DNA from: Legionella moravica DSM 19234
GTDB taxonomy: Bacteria; Pseudomonadota; Gammaproteobacteria; Legionellales; Legionellaceae
Assembly (NCBI RefSeq): GCF_000423305.1
Contig: NZ_AUHS01000020.1
Span: 37,716-101,715, forward strand
DNA: 64,000 bases
Direction of reading: 5' to 3'
In this document: positions 8,694 to 17,950 of the stretch, in pieces
How positions within the stretch are numbered: position 1 is the stretch's first letter
Layout: every line of letters begins with the position of its first letter
Position numbers and translations under genes: made by a program
Notes under the pieces: model-generated
Told to the model about the DNA's origin: nothing
Seen by the model: only the letters and a program-made list of their open reading frames with translations
Databases searched by the model: none

Positions 8694-9755
8694 GTGAATA
8701 AAAACAATATTACTGGTCGCATGGATTCTGGACTCGGTCATTATTGGTATCCTTTGGGATTCAGTCAGGTTCTCCGTAAAAATTCAGCGAAACCCCAACG
8801 TTTTGTATTACTCGATACACCCATAGTTTTGTGGCGCTCTCAAAATGAATGGCGTGCTCATAAGGATGTATGTCCTCATAGACAAGCGCCTTTGAGTTCA
8901 GGCCTGGTGGTGAATGATGAATTAGTCTGTCCCTATCATGGCTGGTCATTTAAACCTTGCGGCACTCTAAGTGCTGTACCCTCTCTTTGTGATGCGGATC
9001 AACCTAAATCAAAACCGGGCTTGATTCCCTTTTTAGTACATGACGATAATTTTATGATTTGGGTCTGTTTACAAAAAACAGCACGATTAGCTCCACCTAA
9101 AATTATAGAACCCACCTCAAATAACTCAAAAACTGTACTCATTGAAAAAAAGTTTAATCATCATATAGAAGATATTATTGAAAATTTCATGGACTCTCCT
9201 CACACGTTATTTGTTCATTCAGGGTTAATACGTGATAGTAGCCAATTAATGTCACGGTTGGTTGATGTTTCCATGCACGAAAATGAGGTTTTAGTCAGTC
9301 ATCATCCATCACAAGAAGACATCAGTTTATTTAGCCGATTAATTAATCCTCAAGGAAAAATGGTTTCTCATACGGATACGTTTATCTTGCCAGCGCATGT
9401 CAAGATTAATTATTATTTTGAGACCGAGAGTCCGGCATTTAGTGCCTGGGTTGCCATGCGGCCGATCAGTGAAAATCAAACTCAATTATTTTTTGCAATT
9501 ACTTTAAATTTTAATGGGATTATCAACAGGATTTTTACCCCCGTTGTGCGGCTCATGGCTGAACGGATTCTTTGGCAAGATCGAAAAATATTAGATTTGC
9601 AAAGGGATAATCTGGCTTATGAAAAAACGCGCCATTCAGCCTCTTCAATAGGTGATTGTGCTAGCAATTACGTCCGCAGGCAACGTTATGATGCGGATCA
9701 ACTACCCAGGAATGGCATTATTTTGCCAGCACGTACTATTAATTTGAATTTATAA
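8694..9755 (+). CDS. Rieske non-heme iron oxygenase
   Basis: The 353-residue protein is an oxygenase alpha subunit of the Rieske type. The [2Fe-2S] ligands are C60/H62 (CPHR) and C79/H82 (CPYHGW). The catalytic iron site follows in NFMDSPHTLFVHSG, with H170 and H175 as likely ligands and D167 as the bridging residue. Its length fits the vanillate demethylase/PaO-type group, and the substrate cannot be read from sequence. The start is a GTG with AGAGGA upstream. A BtaA-like lipid gene begins 9 bases after its stop, so the two probably act together; no dedicated reductase gene is next to it. Confidence 0.9.
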   Translation: MNKNNITGRMDSGLGHYWYPLGFSQVLRKNSAKPQRFVLLDTPIVLWRSQNEWRAHKDVCPHRQAPLSSGLVVNDELVCPYHGWSFKPCGTLSAVPSLCDADQPKSKPGLIPFLVHDDNFMIWVCLQKTARLAPPKIIEPTSNNSKTVLIEKKFNHHIEDIIENFMDSPHTLFVHSGLIRDSSQLMSRLVDVSMHENEVLVSHHPSQEDISLFSRLINPQGKMVSHTDTFILPAHVKINYYFETESPAFSAWVAMRPISENQTQLFFAITLNFNGIINRIFTPVVRLMAERILWQDRKILDLQRDNLAYEKTRHSASSIGDCASNYVRRQRYDADQLPRNGIILPARTINLNL

Positions 9756-9764
9756 TGGCCCATC

Positions 9765-10844
9765 ATGAATAATTTTTTTGATCAAATTATTTATTCCTCT
9801 GCCAACGAGGATCCGCGTTCGGAACTAGAGGGATTAAAGCTTAATGAAACAGATCATGTTTTATGTATTACGGGAAGCGGTGCCCGGCCACTTGATTTAC
9901 TGAGCCAGGCTGATTGTCAAATCACCGCTGTTGATTTTAATGCAAAACAAAATTATTTGTTAGAGCTAAAAATGGCTGCTATAAATCATCTGGATTATGA
10001 ATCCATGCTTGATTTTATCGGTGTTAATCCTTGCCGGCATCGGGACGAGCTTTATGCAAAAATAAAAAAAGATCTTTCCAGGGAGGCTGCCGCCTTTTGG
10101 CAAAATCAGTTTTCTTTAATTCAGTCCGGAGTCATATATCAAGGAGTTTGGGAACACTACATGCGCCAGATAGGGAGCATAGTCGCACTCCAGAAAAAAA
10201 CTTTAGCTAAATTGTTTTCATGTACCTCTCTGGAAGAACAAAAAAGAATATGGAATGACGAATGGAAAAGCCGTTTTTGGTCTTTGATTATTTATATTAC
10301 GGGGCGCCGATTTATCTGGAAGTATATTTTGAAAGAACCAGGTATTGCCTTTGTTCCTAGTGATTTTGATATTTCTGCATATCTGCATAATCGCTTTGAT
10401 CACATAGCCGGGACACAACTTTTTGCCACTAATCCTTATTTAAATCTGATTTTTTTGGGACAGTATCATTCAGATTGTTTACCCATTCATTTGCAAGAAG
10501 AACACTTTCGGCAACTTAAACAGCGTTTGGGACGTATTGTTATTAAAAACTCTAGCCTGGAACACATATTAAGTGAATCTCCAAATACGTTTACTGCATT
10601 TTCGGTTTCAGATTTTTCATCTTATGCCAATAGAAATAGCTATGACGTCATCTGGAAGCATATTATTCAAGCGGCACAAAATAATGCTCGGTTTGTCGAG
10701 CGCAGTTTTCTGGTTAAGTATGATTTATCTGAAGAAGCTGCGTCGCACATCACGATTAATCAACCATTATCTCAAGAACTAACCGAGCATGATCACAGTT
10801 TTATTTATGATATTCGTTGCGGCACGATCCATAAATTAAAATGA
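9765..10844 (+). CDS. DUF3419 / BtaA-like S-adenosylmethionine 3-amino-3-carboxypropyl transferase
   Basis: This 359-residue protein matches DUF3419, the family of BtaA, which moves the aminocarboxypropyl group of S-adenosylmethionine onto diacylglycerol in betaine-lipid synthesis. The N terminus IIYSSANEDPRSE and the SAM-binding segment DHVLCITGSGARPLDLL are typical. No BtaB N-methyltransferase gene is adjacent. Instead the gene follows a Rieske oxygenase in an apparent two-gene operon. A role in modifying a lipid or other hydroxylated acceptor is inferred; the actual substrate is unknown. Confidence 0.85.
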   Translation: MNNFFDQIIYSSANEDPRSELEGLKLNETDHVLCITGSGARPLDLLSQADCQITAVDFNAKQNYLLELKMAAINHLDYESMLDFIGVNPCRHRDELYAKIKKDLSREAAAFWQNQFSLIQSGVIYQGVWEHYMRQIGSIVALQKKTLAKLFSCTSLEEQKRIWNDEWKSRFWSLIIYITGRRFIWKYILKEPGIAFVPSDFDISAYLHNRFDHIAGTQLFATNPYLNLIFLGQYHSDCLPIHLQEEHFRQLKQRLGRIVIKNSSLEHILSESPNTFTAFSVSDFSSYANRNSYDVIWKHIIQAAQNNARFVERSFLVKYDLSEEAASHITINQPLSQELTEHDHSFIYDIRCGTIHKLK

Positions 10845-10927
10845 CTAACTTCAGGCCCTAACATCCATTTTTTGAAATTGGGGCCAGGAGGATTTGGTAA
10901 CCTACCGTAATTGATTCTAGTTTAAAT

Positions 10928-11842
10928 TCAGGCAGGGTAAAAAAACGTCGCTTCATGCTTATTATAAAATAGATTCAAAATGCGAGAGTCAGGTATTTCC
11001 TGAAATTGCTTTATCGATGCCAAATCAGTTTTCCCTTGAAGCTTGACAGTAAAGATCAACTGTTTTGCTTTGCCAGATTCAATCCATTTCCTGATTAGGG
11101 CATAGGCTCTATCTGGATAACAGGCCACGTCCGACAGTACCCAATCATAACCGTGCTGCAGAGTATAGGGATCTAAAGCAAAGGCACTTTGTTGTAAAAA
11201 ATGAACTCCAGGAAGTTTTGCTATTTTCTCATCTAAATGAGCTTTATCAACCGCAGTAACCGTCGCACCCAATGATTGCATGACGTAAGTCCAGCCTCCT
11301 GGTGATGCGCCGAGATCCAATACTGTATCACCTGGTTTGGGGTATTTGCCCAGCAGAAAAAGTGCTTCCCATAATTTTAAATAGGCGCGATTGGGTGGGT
11401 TTACTTTATCTTCTATGAAGAAACACTTCCCCTGCGGCCATTTTTTTAAGCGTTTAGTACTATAAATCAAGGTGTTTTGATCCATAAGACAAAAAGCCCC
11501 AATAGCAGGCAGCTCAATATCTCTGGCAAAATGCCGATCGAGAGACGGACACTTACGGAGTTGATCTTCAATCAGGCGCGATCTTCTGATGTGATGTACG
11601 GGGTGTAAGTACCAAAATTTTCCTGCTTGACGAAGAATTTTAACGGCTTCAGAAATAGATTGAAAGTTGACGACCACAGGCTCCAGCCAAATATCCTGAG
11701 CAAAACAGACATCGAGTTTTTGGCGAGGAGAAAAAACCAAATCTTCAACGACTTCTGTTATTACTCCTAATTCGTCACAAAGTTCAGTGCGAAATTCGGG
11801 TTTGGTGACGTATACGGCGGCAAGATTCTTCAAAATTTCCAT
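10928..11842 (-). CDS. RlmM-like FtsJ-family RNA 2'-O-methyltransferase
   Basis: The C-terminal half is a Rossmann methyltransferase of the RrmJ/FtsJ type with the SAM motif DTVLDLGASPGGWTYVM and a DWVLSDVACYP segment. The N-terminal half, including the YVTKPEF start and a THUMP-like region, resembles RlmM, which methylates C2498 of 23S rRNA. At 304 residues it is shorter than the usual RlmM of about 360, so it may be a compact paralogue. It is convergent with the BtaA-like gene. Confidence 0.8.
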   Translation of the reverse strand: MEILKNLAAVYVTKPEFRTELCDELGVITEVVEDLVFSPRQKLDVCFAQDIWLEPVVVNFQSISEAVKILRQAGKFWYLHPVHHIRRSRLIEDQLRKCPSLDRHFARDIELPAIGAFCLMDQNTLIYSTKRLKKWPQGKCFFIEDKVNPPNRAYLKLWEALFLLGKYPKPGDTVLDLGASPGGWTYVMQSLGATVTAVDKAHLDEKIAKLPGVHFLQQSAFALDPYTLQHGYDWVLSDVACYPDRAYALIRKWIESGKAKQLIFTVKLQGKTDLASIKQFQEIPDSRILNLFYNKHEATFFYPA

Positions 11843-12099
11843 AAAATCAGTCTAAATTATTCACAAACATGGAGGGGTGATTTTCATCATTTCCGGGATT
11901 ATTTAAAACCAATGAAGTATACACAATATGGCTGTCCTAAGTAATCCATTGGATTCTAATAAATCTCGGTACAGAGGATAATCTTTTCATGTACAGAATG
12001 GCTTATTCATGGAATATTATCGAGGAAAGCAGTGATGGCTTGCTTGGTTTAAATGAACTAGATTCACATTGAATTAAATAGGTAGTGATGTGGTGATTT

Positions 12100-13200
12100 A
12101 TGTCGTCTTCTCAGAGTAGTATATCTTCAGAACAGGCTGCGCAATTGTCCTCTGATTATGCGCGATCTAATATCTTGTTGGGTAGTACTCAATTGATCAA
12201 CAATTCTTATCTTGCAATTCAAAAGTCTTCCCTGAACAAAGCGTTGTTGGATCTGCGCCGATTATGCAGGGAATCTCGGTTATACGATTTGGAAATAGAT
12301 AAAACAATCAAGCGATTTTATCAGACGATTGATCTATGCAAAAAATTCTCATTAGGTAATTGTTATGAACTGGCAATAATGGCTTTAGATTATGTAGTTC
12401 ACTTTCTGCCTGAGATTGAAGCGGAAGTTTACTGCATCGTCGGAGGGGATCATGCTCTTTTGGTGTTAGGAAAGGAGAAAAACAGTCATCCGAACAAGCC
12501 AGAAACATGGGGTACCAATGCCTATATTTGTGATCCTTGGGCTAATGAAATTTATCCTGCATCGCAATACAAAGCCCGGCTTAAGAATTTTTATCGCACT
12601 AAGGACAGTCAATCTGGCACTTATATAAATCATGTACAGAATTTTGATCCGCTTAGACACTCATTATCACCGATGAAGGATTTGAATACTCAACATCTCC
12701 GGCAAACACAATCGGAGGTGCATCTTAAAAAACTGGTTAAATTCTTTGAAGAGAAAAGTACCTATATACTTAATGCCATGAATTATTTGAAAAGAAGGTT
12801 AGAGGCTATAGTAAACCGTTTACTGGACAAATACGGCAAGGACAACGATAAGACAGTGGTAATTAGTAACATTATGAAGCAATTGCGCCAGTCAGTTAAC
12901 GTGATTAGGGGCAATATCAATAAAAATTATAATCTTGATGATTACACCAATTTACGGGATACATTAGAACATTCTTTAAAACAAAACGTGAGTGCTTATG
13001 CTCAGGCTGTTCGAATAAGCCAAAACGATAGCGATGCGTTAAATCGATATCATAATCAAAACGCGTTCAGCACAAGCTTATTACAATTTTTTAAAATCCC
13101 TCCAGCTACAGTTCGCTCTACACGGCATGCATTACAGACTACAACCAATGAAGTTCATAGGATATTGAATGATGATCGCGTTACTTGGTCAATAAAATAA
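12100..13200 (+). CDS. Hypothetical protein with candidate Cys-His-Asp catalytic triad (effector-like)
   Basis: I do not recognise the family of this 366-residue protein. Residues 85-150 read like a small papain-fold or transglutaminase-like core: C88 at the start of a helix (GNCYELAIMALDYV), H118 in a strand (VGGDHALLVLG) and D145 (YICDPWANEIYP). This order and spacing are seen in bacterial effector proteases and deamidases. The rest is mostly helical, with a coiled region around residues 205-290. A serine-rich start, no signal peptide and an isolated position suggest a Dot/Icm substrate, but this is inference. Confidence 0.6.
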   Translation: MSSSQSSISSEQAAQLSSDYARSNILLGSTQLINNSYLAIQKSSLNKALLDLRRLCRESRLYDLEIDKTIKRFYQTIDLCKKFSLGNCYELAIMALDYVVHFLPEIEAEVYCIVGGDHALLVLGKEKNSHPNKPETWGTNAYICDPWANEIYPASQYKARLKNFYRTKDSQSGTYINHVQNFDPLRHSLSPMKDLNTQHLRQTQSEVHLKKLVKFFEEKSTYILNAMNYLKRRLEAIVNRLLDKYGKDNDKTVVISNIMKQLRQSVNVIRGNINKNYNLDDYTNLRDTLEHSLKQNVSAYAQAVRISQNDSDALNRYHNQNAFSTSLLQFFKIPPATVRSTRHALQTTTNEVHRILNDDRVTWSIK

Positions 13201-13374
13201 GGTAATACTGTGCCCGGAGTTGGCGTGGATTGAACTTGATAAGTAAACTTGATTGAGTCCCAATTGATAACTGATCCATTTAATTAATAACAATCAACAA
13301 GTCCATACTGTATTTGAATCAACTTGATATTAATCTCAATGGTTCCACTGACCCACATTATTGATGAGGAATTT

Positions 13375-13503
13375 ATGTTAGGAATAGTCATAGTTCTTTT
13401 TTTGCTGGCAGTTTTTCTGGGGGATTGTTCTCATCAAGAAACCCCAAAGCGAATTCGCTTTGGGGCGCTTGAAAGGAGCGAGACACTTTTTTTGAATCTT
13501 TAA
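13375..13503 (+). CDS. Possible small exported or membrane peptide (42 residues)
   Basis: An ATG with a GAGGA ribosome-binding site 4 bases upstream opens a 42-codon frame. The first 16 residues are strongly hydrophobic (LGIVIVLFLLAVFLGDC), like a signal anchor or a poor lipobox. The latter half of the frame runs across a 24-bp perfect palindrome, so the frame may be fortuitous. Confidence 0.35.
   Translation: MLGIVIVLFLLAVFLGDCSHQETPKRIRFGALERSETLFLNL
13442..13465. repeat. 24-bp perfect palindrome
   Basis: CCCCAAAGCGAA is followed directly by its reverse complement TTCGCTTTGGGG, making a 12-bp-arm cruciform or hairpin. No T-run follows immediately, so it is not a classic terminator. It could be a protein-binding site, an RNA hairpin in the small frame here, or a rho-independent signal of weak type. 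Confidence 0.8.
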
Positions 13504-13559
13504 TCCTGAATTCAATTGCTGAACACAGGTTAAACCAGTGGGCGATCATTTAGCAGATC

Positions 13560-13811
13560 TTAGCGTCTGTTTTTTTTATTGTTATAAGGCCTGTATTGCT
13601 CGCTGACTCTGGGTTTAATCGGTGATTTTCTCGGATTAATTAAACAGAAAAGGGCTATGGAAGCTAAATACGGTAATCCAAATAAAATGAGCATATGTTT
13701 TAAAGTTCCCGAGGCAGCGATATCCATTAAGCTAATGATTACAAGAATGAGTTGGACCATTCGGTTTTTGATAAAATCAGGGATGAACAGTTGTACCATT
13801 TTTTTATCCAT
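13560..13811 (-). CDS. Small hypothetical membrane protein
   Basis: The 83-residue protein has two hydrophobic segments (VQLILVIISLMDIAA and LILFGLPYLASIALFCLI) and a very basic C-terminal tail, so it is likely an inner-membrane protein with the tail in the cytoplasm. The opposite strand is also open, but its product lacks any coherent membrane or domain pattern. The start could be M1 or M5; neither has a strong ribosome-binding site. Confidence 0.5.
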   Translation of the reverse strand: MDKKMVQLFIPDFIKNRMVQLILVIISLMDIAASGTLKHMLILFGLPYLASIALFCLINPRKSPIKPRVSEQYRPYNNKKNRR

Positions 13812-13915
13812 TATTGATGATTTGGGGCTTCTGAACCTGAATTTGGCAGTTGTATCATCGCCATTAAATGCACGAGGAGGCTGCTGAATTCAGGATGAAG
13901 AGACTTTAAACACCA

Positions 13916-14599
13916 TTAATTGCAGATACTTTTACTCTCTGCAATGATGGAGTAGACCTCATTGTCTCCTATGACGATATGGTCTAGTAATCGCGCATCT
14001 ACCAGCTCAAGCGCCTCACGAATGCGTTCAGTAACTTCCAGATCCTGATGACTTGCATCGGACACTCCAGAGGGATGGTTGTGAGCGAGAATCAATGCTG
14101 CTGCATTGAGTTGGAGAACCCGTTCTATAATAGGGCGCGGATGAACGGTTGCTGAATTAATAGTGCCTGAAAAGAGCTCTTCGTAAGCGATGATCCGGTG
14201 TTGGTTATCCAGATAAAGGGCGGCAAAGGTTTCATTTTTATAATCACGCAATCTTTTTTTCAAATAAGCATAAGTTTGTTTGCTGTTGGTTATCTGGGTT
14301 TCTTTTTGTAAATGAATAAAATCACTGCGACGGCAGATTTCTTTTACTGCCTGTAATTGCAGGTAGCGAACTTCTCCCAGACCGGAAACCTGCTTGAAAT
14401 TCTGGGCGGAGGCATTCAGGATTGCCCGTAAATCACCAAGATGCTTGATCAGATCATAGGCTAATTGCAAACAGGATTTTTTCCTGCTTCCGGAGCTGAT
14501 AAATACTGCTAGTAATTCAGTGTCAGAGAGGCTTTGAACGCCGTAATGAAGTAATTTTTCACGCAGATCGAACCGCGGTGTTGATTGGACAACCGTCAT
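13916..14599 (-). CDS. radC: RadC-family JAB domain protein
   Basis: The 227-residue protein has an N-terminal helix-hairpin-helix-like region and a C-terminal RadC/JAB domain with the metal-binding signature HNHPSG followed by a downstream aspartate (SDASHQD). Despite the name, a direct role in DNA repair is not established for the family. A GGAA ribosome-binding site precedes the ATG. It is divergent from coaBC, as in many gammaproteobacteria. Confidence 0.93.
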   Translation of the reverse strand: MTVVQSTPRFDLREKLLHYGVQSLSDTELLAVFISSGSRKKSCLQLAYDLIKHLGDLRAILNASAQNFKQVSGLGEVRYLQLQAVKEICRRSDFIHLQKETQITNSKQTYAYLKKRLRDYKNETFAALYLDNQHRIIAYEELFSGTINSATVHPRPIIERVLQLNAAALILAHNHPSGVSDASHQDLEVTERIREALELVDARLLDHIVIGDNEVYSIIAESKSICN

Positions 14600-14675
14600 T
14601 TTGTATTCCTTTTTTATTCCTTTATTGCGAAGTTTGTGCTTTGATCGGTGGTATTCTTATAAAAAACGGTCAGTC

Positions 14676-15881
14676 ATGCAAGATTTTATTGATAAAAAAA
14701 TCCTTTTGGGCGTTTGTGGCGGCGTTGCTGCTTATAAGTCCGCCTATCTGGTTAGAGAGTTAACTCGACTTGGAGCGGACGTCAGAGTGGTAATGACTCA
14801 ATCCGCCCAACAGTTTATCAGTCCATTGTTAATGCAGGCATTATCCAGCAATGAAGTACGTACTGATTTATTTGATCGGCAATCGGAACATGCCATGGGG
14901 CATATTGAATTGGCGCGATGGGCGGATTATTTATTAATTGTGCCGGCATCGGCAAATTGTCTCGCTAAAATGGCTCAAGGCATTGCAGACGATTTATTGT
15001 CAACCTTGTATCTGGTGACTGAAACTCCAGTCATTGTTTGTCCTGCGATGAATCGGAGCATGTGGGCTCATCCTGCAACCCAGGCAAACTGCGCGCTTTT
15101 GAAAGAGCGTGGTGTTTTTTTTGTTGGGCCTGAAGAGGGTTCACAAGCCTGTGGTGAACATGGATTGGGACGCGTCAGTGAAGCAGAACAGATCATTAGC
15201 GCTCTGCGTTTGTATGAGGTTCATCAATTATTAGCAGGGAACAATGTGCTGATTACAGCCGGCCCCACCCGAGAGGCAATTGATCCTGTTCGCTATTTAA
15301 GTAATTACAGTTCTGGAAAAATGGGCTTTGCTTTGGCAGAGGCCGCAGCCATGGCTGGAGCGCGCGTAACGCTGATTAGCGGCCCCAGTGCTCTGTCCGC
15401 TTCGGCAGGAGTTGAATTGGTTCGGGTAGAGTCGGCGCAATCCATGCTGGACGAAGTAATGAATCGTTTGCAACCGGGCACTTTGTTTATCGGAGCGGCT
15501 GCTGTTGCTGATTATAAAGTGGCAACCCCGGCAACGGAAAAAATCAAGAAAAATAATCATGAAGAATTAACGCTTGATTTAGTAAAAAATCCCGATATTC
15601 TCAGTACGGTTTCAGCCAGTGGTCAAGCGGGGTATGTCGTTGGGTTCGCCGCAGAAACGAATGCTCTGATTCAGTATGCCAAAGAAAAGTTAATTAACAA
15701 AAAATTGGATATGATCATCGCGAACCAGGTAGGGAATGGATTGGGTTTTGAGAATGATGACAATCAAGTCACTATAATTACAAAAAACAATCAGATGGAT
15801 CTTCCTATGACCAATAAAACGCGGCTGGCTGGACAAATTATTGCAATCCTTGCTGCAACTCTGCAAAATGGCCGCCATTGA
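14676..15881 (+). CDS. coaBC: CoaBC, bifunctional phosphopantothenate-cysteine ligase / decarboxylase
   Basis: CoaBC carries out two steps of coenzyme A synthesis: ligation of cysteine to 4'-phosphopantothenate and FMN-dependent decarboxylation. The N-terminal flavoprotein domain has [10 protein letters not shown] and PAMNRSMW, and the C-terminal ligase domain has [26 protein letters not shown] chose the ATG at 14676, giving 401 residues, the normal family length; the longer frame would run into the radC start. Its stop lies just upstream of the dut start. Confidence 0.94.
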   Translation: MQDFIDKKILLGVCGGVAAYKSAYLVRELTRLGADVRVVMTQSAQQFISPLLMQALSSNEVRTDLFDRQSEHAMGHIELARWADYLLIVPASANCLAKMAQGIADDLLSTLYLVTETPVIVCPAMNRSMWAHPATQANCALLKERGVFFVGPEEGSQACGEHGLGRVSEAEQIISALRLYEVHQLLAGNNVLITAGPTREAIDPVRYLSNYSSGKMGFALAEAAAMAGARVTLISGPSALSASAGVELVRVESAQSMLDEVMNRLQPGTLFIGAAAVADYKVATPATEKIKKNNHEELTLDLVKNPDILSTVSASGQAGYVVGFAAETNALIQYAKEKLINKKLDMIIANQVGNGLGFENDDNQVTIITKNNQMDLPMTNKTRLAGQIIAILAATLQNGRH

Positions 15882-15895
15882 ACTTATTGGAATTG

Positions 15896-16357
15896 ATGAT
15901 GCACCAGGTAATACAATTAAAAATACTGGATTCACGGATTGGGGACACGATTCCCATGCCTGCCTATGCCACTGATGGTTCTGCTGGTTTGGATCTGAGG
16001 GTTTGCATTTCTGAACCCATCCAGATAGCCCCACAGGAAACGGTTTTGTTGCCTACAGGACTTTCTATATACATTGCCGATCCCAAATTGGCCGCAGTCA
16101 TCTTGCCTCGCTCGGGTTTGGGGCATAAAAATGGCATTGTTTTGGGAAACCTCGTTGGTTTGATTGATTCTGATTATCAGGGGGAGCTAAAAATATCCTG
16201 TTGGAATAGAAGTCAGGAATCTTTTACGATCAACCCTGGTGAGCGTGTTGCGCAATTGGTGTTTATTCCCGTAGTCCAGGCAGCCTTTGAAATAGTGAAT
16301 TCATTTACTGAAAGCAGTCGAGGTGAGGGCGGTTTTGGCAGCTCTGGGAGGCATTAG
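15896..16357 (+). CDS. dut: dUTP diphosphatase (dUTPase)
   Basis: This enzyme hydrolyses dUTP to dUMP, keeping uracil out of DNA and supplying dTMP synthesis. The trimeric dUTPase motifs are present in order: [36 protein letters not shown] and the C-terminal [13 protein letters not shown] start it at the ATG 5 bases after TTGG, giving 153 residues, close to the E. coli length; a TTG further upstream overlaps coaBC. The coaBC-dut-phosphohexomutase order is a common gammaproteobacterial arrangement. Confidence 0.95.
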   Translation: MMHQVIQLKILDSRIGDTIPMPAYATDGSAGLDLRVCISEPIQIAPQETVLLPTGLSIYIADPKLAAVILPRSGLGHKNGIVLGNLVGLIDSDYQGELKISCWNRSQESFTINPGERVAQLVFIPVVQAAFEIVNSFTESSRGEGGFGSSGRH

Positions 16358-17746
16358 ATGATGTATCAACAGGTACAAATTCCTCGTTCTGTTTTTCGTG
16401 CGTATGATATCAGAGGTGTCATAGGGCAGGATTTGGACGAACACTCCTTTTATACCATTGGTTTAGCAATTGCCTGCTATTTGCAGATTTTGAACCGAAA
16501 ACATATTTATTTGGCTCGTGACGGTCGTCTTACCAGTCCCAGTTTGTCCCTGGCCTTAAAAACAGGGCTTCTGGACAGTGGAATTGATGTGGTGGATCTG
16601 GGTGCTGTAGCGACGCCTGTGATGTATTATGCTACCCATACTCAAGGTTTGGATTGTGGGTTAATGGTTACTGGAAGTCATAATCCGGCCAATTATAATG
16701 GCATTAAAATGGTGTTGGCAGGGAAAACGTTAACACAGGAAGATATAGACACTCTTTATGAGCTGGTTGTTGAGGGCAAACGCTTACAAGGACAGGGGAA
16801 GGAAACGCATTTCGATGTAATAAGCCATTATACCCAGCGTATAGTCAGCGATATTCAACTCAAAAAGCCATTGAAAGTTGTGGTTGATTGCGGAAACGGG
16901 ATTGCCGGGCCAATTATTCCTGCAGTTCTCTCTGAATTGGGCTGTGACGTTATTCCTTTATACTGTGAAGTGGATGGTCGTTTTCCCAATCATCATCCTG
17001 ATCCGACCATAGAAGCGAATTTAGTTGATTTAAAGGAAGCAGTAGCCTTTCATCATGCCGATATAGGATTGGCTTTTGATGGCGATGCTGATCGCTTGGG
17101 CTTGATTACCAATTCAGGGGAAATGATTTGGCCCGATCGTCTAATGATGCTTTTTTCCCGTGAGGTTTTAAGTCGAAATCCCGGAGCGACCATAGTTTAT
17201 GATGTTAAATGTTCTGCTCATCTGGAACACGTCATTAAGGACGCAGGTGGAATTGCAAAAATGTGTCCTACAGGACACTCTATTGTTAAAGCCGTTATGA
17301 AAGAAGAACAGGCTGCTTTGGCTGGTGAAATGAGTGGTCATCTGTTTTTCAAGGATCGTTGGTATGGTTTTGATGATGCGTTGTATAGCGCTTGCCGATT
17401 ATTAGAAATTATCAGTGCTTCAGATTTAACCGTGAGTGAGCAATTCAAATTAATCCCCAACAGTATCAACACTCCAGAATTGAAAATCACTATAGCAGAG
17501 CATGAAAAATTTATTTTTATGAAATTGTTTAGTGAACACGCTGATTTTCCTGATGCGCGCATTCTAACTATTGATGGTCTGCGAGTCGAGTTTGCTAATG
17601 GCTGGGGATTATTAAGAGCATCGAATACTACTCCTTGCCTGGTTGCTCGATTTGAAGCAACGGATGCAGATAATCTGTTACACATTCAACTGTTATTCAA
17701 AAGGCAAATTCAATTATTAAATGCGGGCCTGGTATTACCCTTTTAA
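16358..17746 (+). CDS. Phosphomannomutase / phosphoglucomutase
   Basis: The 462-residue protein is an alpha-D-phosphohexomutase of the AlgC type, which interconverts hexose 1- and 6-phosphates for LPS and polysaccharide precursors. The phosphoserine loop is VTGSHNP, the Mg-binding loop is FDGDADRLG, the sugar-recognition loop is GEMSGHLFF, and the C-terminal phosphate-binding segment is RASNTTPCLVARFEA. It starts immediately after the dut stop. Confidence 0.92.
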   Translation: MMYQQVQIPRSVFRAYDIRGVIGQDLDEHSFYTIGLAIACYLQILNRKHIYLARDGRLTSPSLSLALKTGLLDSGIDVVDLGAVATPVMYYATHTQGLDCGLMVTGSHNPANYNGIKMVLAGKTLTQEDIDTLYELVVEGKRLQGQGKETHFDVISHYTQRIVSDIQLKKPLKVVVDCGNGIAGPIIPAVLSELGCDVIPLYCEVDGRFPNHHPDPTIEANLVDLKEAVAFHHADIGLAFDGDADRLGLITNSGEMIWPDRLMMLFSREVLSRNPGATIVYDVKCSAHLEHVIKDAGGIAKMCPTGHSIVKAVMKEEQAALAGEMSGHLFFKDRWYGFDDALYSACRLLEIISASDLTVSEQFKLIPNSINTPELKITIAEHEKFIFMKLFSEHADFPDARILTIDGLRVEFANGWGLLRASNTTPCLVARFEATDADNLLHIQLLFKRQIQLLNAGLVLPF

Positions 17747-17814
17747 TAACGAATAAAAAATCTTTTGTGCAGAGAGGTATCAGGATCTTTTGATAATTGC
17801 TTCCTTAGCCTACG

Positions 17815-17835
17815 TTCCGCGCTATATGCGCGGAA
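17815..17835. terminator. Hairpin between convergent genes
   Basis: TTCCGCGC and GCGCGGAA pair around a 5-base loop TATAT. It sits between the phosphohexomutase gene (+) and the ankyrin gene (-), where a bidirectional terminator is expected, although no long T-run follows. Confidence 0.5.
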
Positions 17836-17950
17836 TATTGAAATGGTCTCGTGTAATGTAGGTTCATTTTAGTGAGGCTCTCTCTGGAGTAAATCGTGGA
17901 ATTTTGGGAATCAATTGATGACCTGCCAACTCATCCCGATGGGGTTGTCA

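Noticed and set aside
11990..12080. 28-codon frame upstream of the Cys-His-Asp protein
   Set aside because: Too short, no ribosome-binding site, and no sequence pattern.
13657..13887. 76-codon plus-strand frame opposite the small membrane protein
   Set aside because: It has no ribosome-binding site, and the opposite strand has a better membrane-protein pattern.
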